Source: an uncultured Clostridia bacterium | Lineage (GTDB): Bacteria > Bacillota > Clostridia > Oscillospirales > Acutalibacteraceae | Reading direction: 5' to 3' | DNA length: 64,000 nucleotides | Assembly (NCBI GenBank): GCA_946555465.1 | Contig: CAMNST010000006.1 | Location: 62,001-126,000, forward strand | Shown: positions 55,841-63,451 of the stretch, piece after piece | How positions within the stretch are numbered: position 1 is the first letter of the stretch | How the letters are laid out: each line of letters begins with the position of its first letter | Notes under the pieces: model-generated | Database searches by the model: none | Told to the model about the DNA's origin: nothing | Seen by the model: the letters and a program-made list of their open reading frames with translations, nothing else | Position numbers and translations under genes: made by a program

Positions 55841-55876
55841 ATTCAGGGATACTGTAATACCACGGTATCCCTGAAT
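55841..55876. terminator. Terminator after the GH2 gene; start of the 55838-56147 gap
   Basis: ATTCAGGGATAC and GTATCCCTGAAT form a perfect 12-bp stem with a 12-nt loop. The rest of this 310-bp gap shows nothing I can identify apart from AT-rich sequence and the mutY ribosome binding site. Confidence 0.7.
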
Positions 55877-56147
55877 CTATATTATGTATTTATAAAATAA
55901 AGTGTAATACTAAACATCAAAGCCGCTCCATATCTTAATCAAATCTCCTTTTCGGTTGATAATTTAATTATAGCAAACAGATAAAAATACTGAATATTTT
56001 ACAAAAACTATATTGACGACACATATTAAAGATTAAATCTTGCGATTATTCCTTTTTAAGAATATAATGTACTTATAGATTTAACATAATACCAAAACCT
56101 TGATATGGATTTTAAACAAATCTATTAAAACTAAAAAGGAGAAGCCG

Positions 56148-57236
56148 TTGAAAACAACCGACTCAATTTATAAACAACTACCGGATACGCTGTTGCCATG
56201 GTACAAACAGAATGCACGTGTACTCCCTTGGAGACAAGACACCGAACCCTATCATGTCTGGATTTCGGAGATTATGCTGCAGCAGACACGTGTGGAGGCC
56301 GTACGAACATACTACCTCCGCTTTTTAGAACAACTCCCCGATATCCATGCTCTGGCTGAAGTACCGGAAAGTCAACTGTTCAAGTTGTGGGAGGGGCTTG
56401 GCTACTATAACCGTGCACGCAATCTGCAAAAAGCGGCACATGTGATTGAAACGCAATACAGCGGACATTTCCCGAATAAATACGAAAATATCCGCGCCTT
56501 GCCCGGCATCGGACCATACACTGCAGGCGCCATTGCTTCAATCTGTTTTAATCAACCTTATGCTGCTGTAGATGGTAATGTGCTGCGCATTATCACACGC
56601 ATGACAGAAAATGATGCGCCGATTAATCATATGCAAACCAAAGCCGAAATCGCCGCACAACTTGAAAAGGTATATCCAAAAAATAATTGCGGACAGTTTA
56701 CACAAGCATTAATGGAGTTGGGGGCAACGGTTTGTACACCCAATTCACCCAAATGCAGCGAGTGTCCGGCAAATAACTTCTGCCGTGCATATGCCAATGG
56801 CACAGTGCTGCAGTATCCGGCCAAACAACCGAAAAAAGAAAAACGTTTAGAAGAACGCACAGTCTTTTTACTGCAATGCGAAGATAGATACGCTCTGACT
56901 AAACGCACCGAAAGCGGTCTGCTTTCCGGGCTTTGGCAACTGCCGAATGTTCTCGGAAAAATGGACGTGAATCATGCATTGCATACGGCCGATGCCTTCG
57001 GTGTTCAGCCTGTGGAATTATATAAACAGATGCACCGGGTTCACATCTTTACTCACATAAAATGGCAAATGACCTGTTATCATATTCTATGTACCAAAAA
57101 AACATCTGATTTTGTTTGGGCGACCGCACAGGAGATTCAAACGACCTATGCACTGCCGACTGCATTTCGTATGTTTTTTGAGCCCCAACACAAAATCAAC
57201 AAAACAGAAAACAGTTCACGAGCAAAAAAGGAATAG
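56148..57236 (+). CDS. mutY: A/G-specific adenine DNA glycosylase
   Basis: Removes adenine mispaired with 8-oxoguanine. 362 residues: helix-hairpin-helix glycosylase core with catalytic Glu in SEIMLQQTRVEAV, PGIGPYTAGAIAS, catalytic Asp in AAVDGNVLRIITRM, the [4Fe-4S] ligands C-x6-C-x2-C-x5-C in VCTPNSPKCSECPANNFC, and a C-terminal NUDIX-like 8-oxoG-recognition domain (SGLLSGLWQLPN). The start is TTG 56148 with GGAG 6 nt upstream. The gene is richer in GC and uses CGT/CGC/CGA for arginine where its neighbours use AGA, which suggests acquisition from another lineage. Confidence 0.96.
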   Translation: MKTTDSIYKQLPDTLLPWYKQNARVLPWRQDTEPYHVWISEIMLQQTRVEAVRTYYLRFLEQLPDIHALAEVPESQLFKLWEGLGYYNRARNLQKAAHVIETQYSGHFPNKYENIRALPGIGPYTAGAIASICFNQPYAAVDGNVLRIITRMTENDAPINHMQTKAEIAAQLEKVYPKNNCGQFTQALMELGATVCTPNSPKCSECPANNFCRAYANGTVLQYPAKQPKKEKRLEERTVFLLQCEDRYALTKRTESGLLSGLWQLPNVLGKMDVNHALHTADAFGVQPVELYKQMHRVHIFTHIKWQMTCYHILCTKKTSDFVWATAQEIQTTYALPTAFRMFFEPQHKINKTENSSRAKKE

Positions 57237-57370
57237 GGTGATTATCTGATTTTTTTGAAGATACAATCAGAAAAAGATATAAAAGCAAAACAACGAGCAT
57301 TAATCATTTAAGTTCAATCATAAAGCGGGTAAACTTTATTAAAAATAAAAAGTAAAATGAGGTAAAAATT

Positions 57371-58810
57371 ATGCTTGAAAAAATCAAAGAACTTCCAAGA
57401 GAAATAAAGACACACTGGAAAACGCCTGCCCGGGGCAAATATATTCCGTACAAGGAATTTGCGGCATACAGTATCGGTGGAATCGGTGTAAATACGGTTA
57501 ACTCACTTTTTAACTATGTGGCACTTAATGCCAACTGCCTGCTTATCGGCTCAGCCTACGGCATTAAGCCGACACATCTTGCATGGCTGAATATATTAAT
57601 GGGTATTATCAACCTGATTAAAGCCCCGTTTATCAGTATGATGATTGATAATACAAATTCAAAATACGGCAAGTTCCGCCCTTATCTTTTATATACAGGT
57701 GTACCGACTGCTATTTTGCTTTGTCTTATGGCATTTATACCAAATGATATGAACTATGGAGCAAAGGTTGCGGTTATCAGCGTTACATACGCATTTCTGA
57801 TGATATTTCAGGCTCTTTATGCACAGGCCTTTACAAGTCTTGCACAGGTTCTTACACCTAACGGAGAAGAAAGAACAGGACTTTTATCTGTCAGTATGTT
57901 TATTTACAGTCTCGGTCCGTCGATTGTTAATATGCTTCTTCCGATACTTTCGGGGCTTACTGGCGGTATGACCAATTTTAAAACCTACAGAATTTTCTTC
58001 CCGATATTCTCAATAATCGGTATTGCTCTGAGCATAATTACCTTCAGCGGAACCAAGGAAAAGATTGTGGTTGCTAAAGATTATGTGGCAAAGGTTAAAT
58101 TCAGCCAGGGTATTAAGCAGGTTGCAAAAAACAAATATTTTTGGCTGATTAACATTCATTCGATTCTCAGCGGACTTAAATACGGTATCGGCTCAATTTT
58201 AGGCTGGTATTGTATTTATCAAATAAAAAGTGATGAAATGCTTGGCGTAATGAATACGGTTATCGGCACAGCATCTGTTCCGCTTATGCTGCTCGCCCCG
58301 CTGCTTGCAAAGAAAATAGGCAAACGCAATGTTTTAATCTGGACAAATCTTCTGCGTGCGGTCTTTTGTGCAATCATGCTGTTTACAATGGATAATACAA
58401 TTATTTTCTTTGTATGCTTGTATCTTGCAACACTTACACTTGGCGGTGACAGTGTTATTACAACCTCAATGACCGCAGAAATCTTTGACTATCAGCAATG
58501 GAAAACAGGCACAAGGCTTGAGGGCTTTATCACCCAACTCGGCGGTATGATTACCACACTTGCCGGTATGTTCACAGGCCTGATTATTCCTTATTTTTAC
58601 GAGCATTACGGTCTGGGTGAGGATTATACCGTTTTATATGATTCAGCAGTAAGAACGCCTATTTTCAATATTTTAATTATAACAACAATCATCAGTTGTG
58701 TAATTTGTGTAATTCCTATCTTTTTCTACGATTTAAGGGAAAAGGATCATGAAAAAATAATTGCAGATCTTAAAGACAGAGCAGATAAAAAACAACAAAC
58801 TGCTATTTGA
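57371..58810 (+). CDS. GPH-family sugar:cation symporter
   Basis: A 479-residue 12-helix GPH transporter. GKYIPYKEFAAYSIGGIGVNTVNS, NGEERTGLLSVSMFIYSL and NKYFWLINIHSILSG are nearly the same as in the transporter at 47756 (GKYMPFKEIVAYSGGGIG, NTQERTDVATIKGVVYS, NKYFWVIAMATWL), so the two are paralogues; this one lacks the long tail. It stands alone 134 nt after mutY. No hydrolase neighbours, so the sugar is unknown. Confidence 0.9.
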   Translation: MLEKIKELPREIKTHWKTPARGKYIPYKEFAAYSIGGIGVNTVNSLFNYVALNANCLLIGSAYGIKPTHLAWLNILMGIINLIKAPFISMMIDNTNSKYGKFRPYLLYTGVPTAILLCLMAFIPNDMNYGAKVAVISVTYAFLMIFQALYAQAFTSLAQVLTPNGEERTGLLSVSMFIYSLGPSIVNMLLPILSGLTGGMTNFKTYRIFFPIFSIIGIALSIITFSGTKEKIVVAKDYVAKVKFSQGIKQVAKNKYFWLINIHSILSGLKYGIGSILGWYCIYQIKSDEMLGVMNTVIGTASVPLMLLAPLLAKKIGKRNVLIWTNLLRAVFCAIMLFTMDNTIIFFVCLYLATLTLGGDSVITTSMTAEIFDYQQWKTGTRLEGFITQLGGMITTLAGMFTGLIIPYFYEHYGLGEDYTVLYDSAVRTPIFNILIITTIISCVICVIPIFFYDLREKDHEKIIADLKDRADKKQQTAI

Positions 58811-58917
58811 TGAAAACGCATATGGTAAATGAAATGTTTGAACAAAGCAGAAAAAAATCAGCCAAATATGCTAATTAAAAAAGCAAAAAGCAGTAAACGA
58901 ATAATTACAAAAACCAA

Positions 58918-58953
58918 AGGTAGGGGTACGCATTTTATGCCGTTCCCCTACCT
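58918..58953. terminator. Hairpin downstream of the GPH transporter
   Basis: AGGTAGGGG and CCCCTACCT form a perfect 9-bp stem with partly paired inner sequence. There is no T-tract on the plus side, so a terminator role is likely but not certain. Confidence 0.5.
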
Positions 58954-59037
58954 CAAAATTTGGTGACATTGATATATAAACTTAACTAATCTAATTGACA
59001 AACCGGGATTTATCTATTACTGATACATAAAAACTGT

Positions 59038-59742
59038 TTATGTACGAACAAACACATAAAAATCGGGTTTCATCCCGCCATAAATATAGTTACCCATTTT
59101 CCACTCCATAAACAAATACTCTGTACCATTTATAACATATATTTCATAAGCAGACACAGTTGTACGATGTAGGTTAATAACAGAACCTTTCGTCCATTTA
59201 TCGTTCCATATCTCATCCATATAAGTCTGTTTGAGTCTGCCATCAGAGAAAAAATTTATTTCTTTCAAGTAAAGACCGTTACTCTCATTATCAGGAGAAA
59301 AGTTTTCTATTGTATCAACAAAACCAACAGATCTCCATTTTCCAAGCACTCGCTCATCGTAAATAAATGGGAGATTAATATTATCGTGTTTTCCAAGAGT
59401 TGCTTTTGTGTAATGCTTTGAATTTGCCTTAACAAAAACTTCGCTCTTATTGTCAAGCCTGAAAAACAGGTATTCCTTGCTATCAATTCTTTGAATATCG
59501 TATTTATATGTAATGATAGGCTCATCACCGCCATAATGTATCAGAAGAACCCCTTTTGTCCAACCTTCAAATATCCAGTAAGGTTCACCATTTGGCAGAA
59601 AATACAGCGTATCATATTCCCCGCTTTTTTCTTTCAAATCGTCAATCGAGATACAATATGTATTTCCAATCCAACCAATATTACTCCATTTTCCAATCAC
59701 GGCTTCATCATTTATAAACTCCATCCCGTTTGCAATTTTCAT
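59038..59742 (-). CDS. Two-repeat BlaR-C-terminus/lipocalin-like protein, unknown function
   Basis: A 234-residue protein built of two similar halves: AVIGKWSNIGWIGN...LYFLPNGEPYWIFEGWTKGVLLIHYGG...YKYDIQRIDSKEYLFFRLDNKSEVFVK and VLGKWRSVGFVDTI...NFFSDGRLKQTYMDEIWNDKWTKGSVINLHR...YEIYVINGTEYLFMEWKMGNYIYGGMKPDFYVFV. Each looks like a small beta barrel. The second half resembles the C-terminal domain I recall in Clostridia BlaR1-type or stand-alone proteins. No membrane helix or protease domain is present, so it is a soluble stand-alone form. It may bind a small ligand. Confidence 0.7.
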   Translation of the reverse strand: MKIANGMEFINDEAVIGKWSNIGWIGNTYCISIDDLKEKSGEYDTLYFLPNGEPYWIFEGWTKGVLLIHYGGDEPIITYKYDIQRIDSKEYLFFRLDNKSEVFVKANSKHYTKATLGKHDNINLPFIYDERVLGKWRSVGFVDTIENFSPDNESNGLYLKEINFFSDGRLKQTYMDEIWNDKWTKGSVINLHRTTVSAYEIYVINGTEYLFMEWKMGNYIYGGMKPDFYVFVRT

Positions 59743-59987
59743 TTTATTTCTCCCTTAGTTTCAAAAAACGATAACACTAAAAAAACTGATTTATCAAACT
59801 GTTTGAACGAGTAAATTATATCATAATAAAAATTATATTCAATATTACCGGACTTTAGGAACAAATTGTGGTATGTGTTGATTTAAAAGCGACAGCTGAC
59901 TGTGGCAGATAAAGAGAATTTGGAAAAATGGCAGTCTCAAAAAATCTCGAAATAATCAGAAAATCAAAACCACCCGTAAATAAAGCA

Positions 59988-60179
59988 AACCCCAAAGTTT
60001 AGACAAATAAATATCAACTTGCAAGAGAATGAGTTCGGTATTGCACCGGACTCATTTCTTCTACAATAGACTTAAACACTTTATTGTACCTGATTGGAGT
60101 TTTTTGTATAACTTCTGTTGCACACCCGCATAGCGATTGGTTCTTTGTTTTGCTCTTCGTGCAAAACTGTCTGTTTTAA
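59988..60179 (-). pseudogene. Remnant of an IS3-family transposase (right end)
   Basis: On the minus strand the frames read KTPIRYNKVFKSIVEEMSPVQYRTHSLAS then stop (60014). MSPVQYRTHS is the C-terminal signature of IS3/IS150-type transposases. Upstream, frame-shifted, comes RRAKQRTNRYAGVQQKLYKK. Beyond the stop, ACCCCAAAGTTTAGACA resembles the terminal inverted repeat of the group. Only the 3' end survives, adjacent to the broken desulfoferrodoxin gene. The rest of the gap, 59743-59987, holds no recognisable feature. Confidence 0.65.
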
Positions 60180-60366
60180 CCATGGTTCGGATTTCTACTC
60201 ATTGCCTGCGGTAAACATAAACGGCAGATGCTTTTCACCTGATGCTTCGGTGGTGTAGGGATAAGTATTTCCATTTTTGTACACAACATATCAGCGGAAA
60301 CGCCTGAATAATTAACAAATTCTATCAAGTTGCCGCAATAGCGGCAACCATAAAACTTTCTTTCAT
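60180..60366 (-). pseudogene. Broken desulfoferrodoxin (superoxide reductase) gene
   Basis: The minus-strand ATG at 60366 soon stops, but the +1 frame continues KFYGCRYCGNLIEFVNYSGVSADMLCTKMEILIP, and another frame then gives TTEASGEKHLPFMFTAGNE. Together these resemble the N-terminal Fe(Cys)4 domain and NTVxASxEKHxPV block of desulfoferrodoxin. At least two frameshifts and loss of the C-terminal superoxide-reductase domain make it a pseudogene. It directly follows the rubrerythrin gene, a normal operon partner in anaerobes, and ends at the IS3 remnant. Confidence 0.6.
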
Positions 60367-60379
60367 TGTATTTTATTCT

Positions 60380-61033
60380 TTAATAGTTTTCTTTGCGAAT
60401 TTCAAAATACGCTTGCGGATGATTGCAGACAGGACATTTTTCAGGAGCGGTTGTGCCGACTACAATATGCCCACAATTACGGCATTCCCAAACAGTTACT
60501 CCGGACTTTTCAAAAACCGCCTTGGTTTCAACATTGTTAAGGAGCGCACGGTATCTTTCCTCGTGCGCCTTTTCTATAGCAGCAACACCACGGAATTGCT
60601 CGGCTAAATCGTGGAATCCTTCTTCGTCGGCTTCCTTTGCCATGCGGTCATACATATCGGTCCATTCCGCATTTTCGCCTTCGGCGGCATGAAGAAGATT
60701 TTCAGCGGTATCGCCAAGTTCACCCAAAGCCTTGAACCAAAGTTTTGCATGTTCCTTTTCGTTTTCAGCTGTCTGCAAGAAAAGTGATGCAATTTGCTCA
60801 TAACCTGCCTTCTTCGCCACGCTTGCAAAATATGTATACTTATTCCTTGCCTGAGATTCACCGGCAAACGCTTCCCAAAGATTCTTTTCTGTCTTGGTGC
60901 CCGCATATGGGTTCTTAGATTCCGCTTCGATTCTTACAAACTTTTCTTTCGGCTGTTTGCAAACAGGGCAGATTTCAGGAGGCATGTCTCCCTCGTGAAT
61001 ATAACCGCATACGGCACATTTCCATTTTGCCAT
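60380..61033 (-). CDS. Rubrerythrin with rubredoxin domains at both ends
   Basis: A 217-residue peroxide-scavenging protein: an N-terminal rubredoxin domain ([32 protein letters not shown]), the diiron four-helix core ([45 protein letters not shown]) and a C-terminal rubredoxin domain ([12 protein letters not shown]...[13 protein letters not shown]). Two rubredoxins per chain give two electron-input routes. The track start 61213 includes 60 codons with no start signal; ATG 61033 with GAGG 8 nt upstream is preferred. It is distinct from the single-rubredoxin rubrerythrin at 38289. Confidence 0.92.
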   Translation of the reverse strand: MAKWKCAVCGYIHEGDMPPEICPVCKQPKEKFVRIEAESKNPYAGTKTEKNLWEAFAGESQARNKYTYFASVAKKAGYEQIASLFLQTAENEKEHAKLWFKALGELGDTAENLLHAAEGENAEWTDMYDRMAKEADEEGFHDLAEQFRGVAAIEKAHEERYRALLNNVETKAVFEKSGVTVWECRNCGHIVVGTTAPEKCPVCNHPQAYFEIRKENY

Positions 61034-61814
61034 TTTCATTACCTCTTTCTTTTCAGTATTTTTGCTAAAATTAATGTTTTTAAATAAAGTTTCCAACATA
61101 TCTGTTAGAATATCAGGTATAACTTTAATGAGTTTTAAAAACTCTTTTGTATTTGTACTCAGAGGAAGCATAAAACCCGCCCGCAGCATAAGTCCTCTGC
61201 CGATAAGCCTCATTGTTTCAAATTCGTTACATCTAAGACGGAAGTCAATATTGTCTGATAAGTGACATACACTTCAACATCTTATCAATCCGACCATATC
61301 ATTACCTCTATGAAGATTATACAAAAATAATGAACATATATCAATAATATTATTGACATATGTTTGAAACAATGATAGGTTAAAAATTGAGGAAAATAAA
61401 AAAACGTCAGCAGTCAAAATTTTAATACAGCACTTTGCACTGCAAAAAGTTTTAGGTATCACAACTGTAGTTACGGAAACGCAGGCTCCGTTTGTCGCTA
61501 CACAAAGGTTATATGGTAAAGGCGAGGATTAGATTCCTTGCCTTTGCACAGTTGCAGTGCCCATAATTTTGTTCATACCTGAAGGTATTCCAAAATTATG
61601 ACCGCTGCCAATTCTTATTAATCCCTTCATCTCGAACTGCGAGCGGTCGCAAACGAATCTCTCAAAAGTCTCTCACCTAAACGCTCCCAGTCGCTCTCGT
61701 TCGGTTTTGAAAATTTGAGATATATAGGTCTCTGAAAGTCTCACAAAAAATCTCAACAAAACAGAAAAGAAAAAATCGCACTTAAATTCACAGCAGATTG
61801 AGGGCGATTTTGGA
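61034..61814. other. Gene-poor junction region next to the recombinase
   Basis: 780 bp without a gene I can support. It holds the untranslated in-frame extension of rubrerythrin (61034-61213), a plus-strand open stretch of 54 codons without a start (ending 61532, ...TTVVTETQAPFVATQRLYGKGED), the large imperfect dyad at 61554-61608, and repeats of GTCTC/AAGTCTC at about 61665-61740. The track ORFs 61274 and 61673 are unsupported. It is probably the host-element junction. Confidence 0.5.
61554..61608. repeat. 55-bp imperfect inverted repeat, candidate attachment site
   Basis: GCAGtGccCATAATTTTG...ATACCT is followed by AGGTAT..CAAAATTATGaccGCTGC, nearly symmetrical around 61581 with a one-base offset. 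Large serine recombinases use 40-50 bp imperfect inverted repeats of this kind as att sites. It lies about 210 bp from the end of the recombinase gene. No second copy is visible because the other end of the element is outside the window. Confidence 0.4.
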
Positions 61815-63329
61815 CTATTTAAGGCTATTTTGCATAGAAAAAAGGCTTGGAACATCTAAATTCCAAGCCTGTGGCAGAGCATTGAGAAGTGTATCCGAAC
61901 TTTTCTCAATATCTGATAATTTCAGTTTTAATGCGTGTTCTTTATAGTTCAAGTAAAACAAAGCATAATCATCATAAAGCACAACAGCATTCACAAAATA
62001 ATTTATTAACGCTTTTCGTTGTGCCTGGTCTTTTAAATCTGCAACCTTTGCATTGTTGAAAAACTCTTTATACTGTTCTCTTGTGTATTTGGGTTTTGAG
62101 ATTTCTTCTTGCACTATCTGAACTTCAATATCCTTTTTCTTGCTTTCAAGTTCTTGCAATCGCTGTTTTGTAGAATCCGTAATAATACCCTGTTCAATCG
62201 CATTTAACATATTATCAATTTTCTTATTCGTTTTTGATAGCTGTTGTTGAAGAAGTTTCAAATCCGTATTTTCAGATTCCTGATATTCTAACAGAGCATC
62301 AATTAATTGATTGATATAATCATCATTTGTGAGTGTTGCAACTACTGCATTGAGAACAATATTTTCAATGTATTCTTTCTTAACTGCTTTTTTCTTACAG
62401 TCACGACCTCGCTTTGCATCAATACACTTGTAATAACGATAAGTTAAACCTTGATGATTAGTACCGCTTTCGCCTACCATAAAAGATTTGCAATTACCAC
62501 AATACAGCTTCGTTGTAAGGATATATTCATCGTCTGCTTTGTACTTTGCGGATGCGTGTTTATTCTTTTCCAAATTTGCTTGCACTCTATCAAATAAATC
62601 CTTATCAACTATTGCAGGAATACCATCAGGTACAATTATGTCTCGGAATCTATACTCACCGATATATCTCCTGTTTGAAAGAATTTTTGAGATGATATTG
62701 ATAGTAAATCTTCCACCGCGAGAATTTGAAACACCCTTATTGTTTAAGTCCTCAGCAATTTCTTTCATTGTCATTCCGCTGTCATAAGCATTGTAAATAT
62801 GCGTAATATATGGTGCAGTTTCTTCATCAATCTGAAAGTGCTGTTCATCATCAATATAATAACCAAAGGTAACAGGTCCGCCGTTGAACTTACACTTCAT
62901 TGCATTTTCAGTTTGACCACGGATAACCTTTTCAGCGAGTTCAGCAGAATAATATTCAGCCATACCTTCAAGTACAGATTCAAGAATGATACCTTCTGCG
63001 CCCTCGCTTATGGCTTCTGTTGCAGATACAACCTTAACACCATTTTTGCGAAGCTGAGCCTTGTAATGCGCAGAATCATAACGATTTCGAGCAAAGCGGT
63101 CAAGTTTCCAAACAATAATCACGTCAAACTGATTTTTAGCGCTATCTCGAATCATCTTTTGAAAAGACGGACGATTATCTGTTTTGGCAGAAAATGCACG
63201 GTCAATGTATGTATCAACAATCGTAATGTCATTGCGATTGGCAAATTCTTTGCATTCACGCAACTGACCTTCAATAGACTCTTCACGCTGGTTATCGCTT
63301 GAGTATCTTGCATAAATTACACCATTCAT
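61815..63329 (-). CDS. Large serine recombinase (site-specific integrase)
   Basis: 504 residues: catalytic resolvase domain (1-150) with the nucleophile Ser in YARYSSDNQ and VWKLDRFARNRYDSA; the recombinase domain (about 165-260; GVSNSRGGRFTINIISKILSNRRYIGEYRF); a zinc ribbon (CGNCKSFMVGESG...YYKCIDAKRGRDC); and a C-terminal coiled coil that controls directionality. ATG 63329 has GAGGTGATAG upstream. It is near the edge of an integrated element that extends beyond the window. The last about 18 codons overlap a perfect terminator hairpin. Confidence 0.95.
   Translation of the reverse strand: MNGVIYARYSSDNQREESIEGQLRECKEFANRNDITIVDTYIDRAFSAKTDNRPSFQKMIRDSAKNQFDVIIVWKLDRFARNRYDSAHYKAQLRKNGVKVVSATEAISEGAEGIILESVLEGMAEYYSAELAEKVIRGQTENAMKCKFNGGPVTFGYYIDDEQHFQIDEETAPYITHIYNAYDSGMTMKEIAEDLNNKGVSNSRGGRFTINIISKILSNRRYIGEYRFRDIIVPDGIPAIVDKDLFDRVQANLEKNKHASAKYKADDEYILTTKLYCGNCKSFMVGESGTNHQGLTYRYYKCIDAKRGRDCKKKAVKKEYIENIVLNAVVATLTNDDYINQLIDALLEYQESENTDLKLLQQQLSKTNKKIDNMLNAIEQGIITDSTKQRLQELESKKKDIEVQIVQEEISKPKYTREQYKEFFNNAKVADLKDQAQRKALINYFVNAVVLYDDYALFYLNYKEHALKLKLSDIEKSSDTLLNALPQAWNLDVPSLFSMQNSLK
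61838..61869 (-). terminator. Intrinsic terminator inside the recombinase 3' end
   Basis: On the minus strand GGCTTGGAA-TTTAGATG-TTCCAAGCC is followed by TTTTTTCTATGC. It starts 52 nt before the stop codon of the recombinase, so the final residues are encoded by the hairpin and its T-tract. Confidence 0.8.
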
Positions 63330-63451
63330 TCTATCACCTCACTCGCATCTTAACGCTCATTAGAATTTTTGTCAACTATATAAACATAACAAATAATATT
63401 ATAAATTTAAATTAAAGATTATAAAAAATCAACTTTTAACACTAACTAACA

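Noticed and set aside
60125-60180. GTTTTGCTCTTCGTGCAAAAC as another copy of the dapF palindromic element
   Set aside because: It shares only the TTTTGC...GCAAAA idea, not the flanking palindromes.
61034-61213. 60-codon N-terminal extension of the second rubrerythrin
   Set aside because: It is open but lacks a start signal, and the ATG at 61033 has a proper ribosome binding site and the conserved rubredoxin start.
61274-61462. Minus-strand ORF of 62 residues before the rubrerythrin
   Set aside because: No ribosome binding site and no recognisable family.
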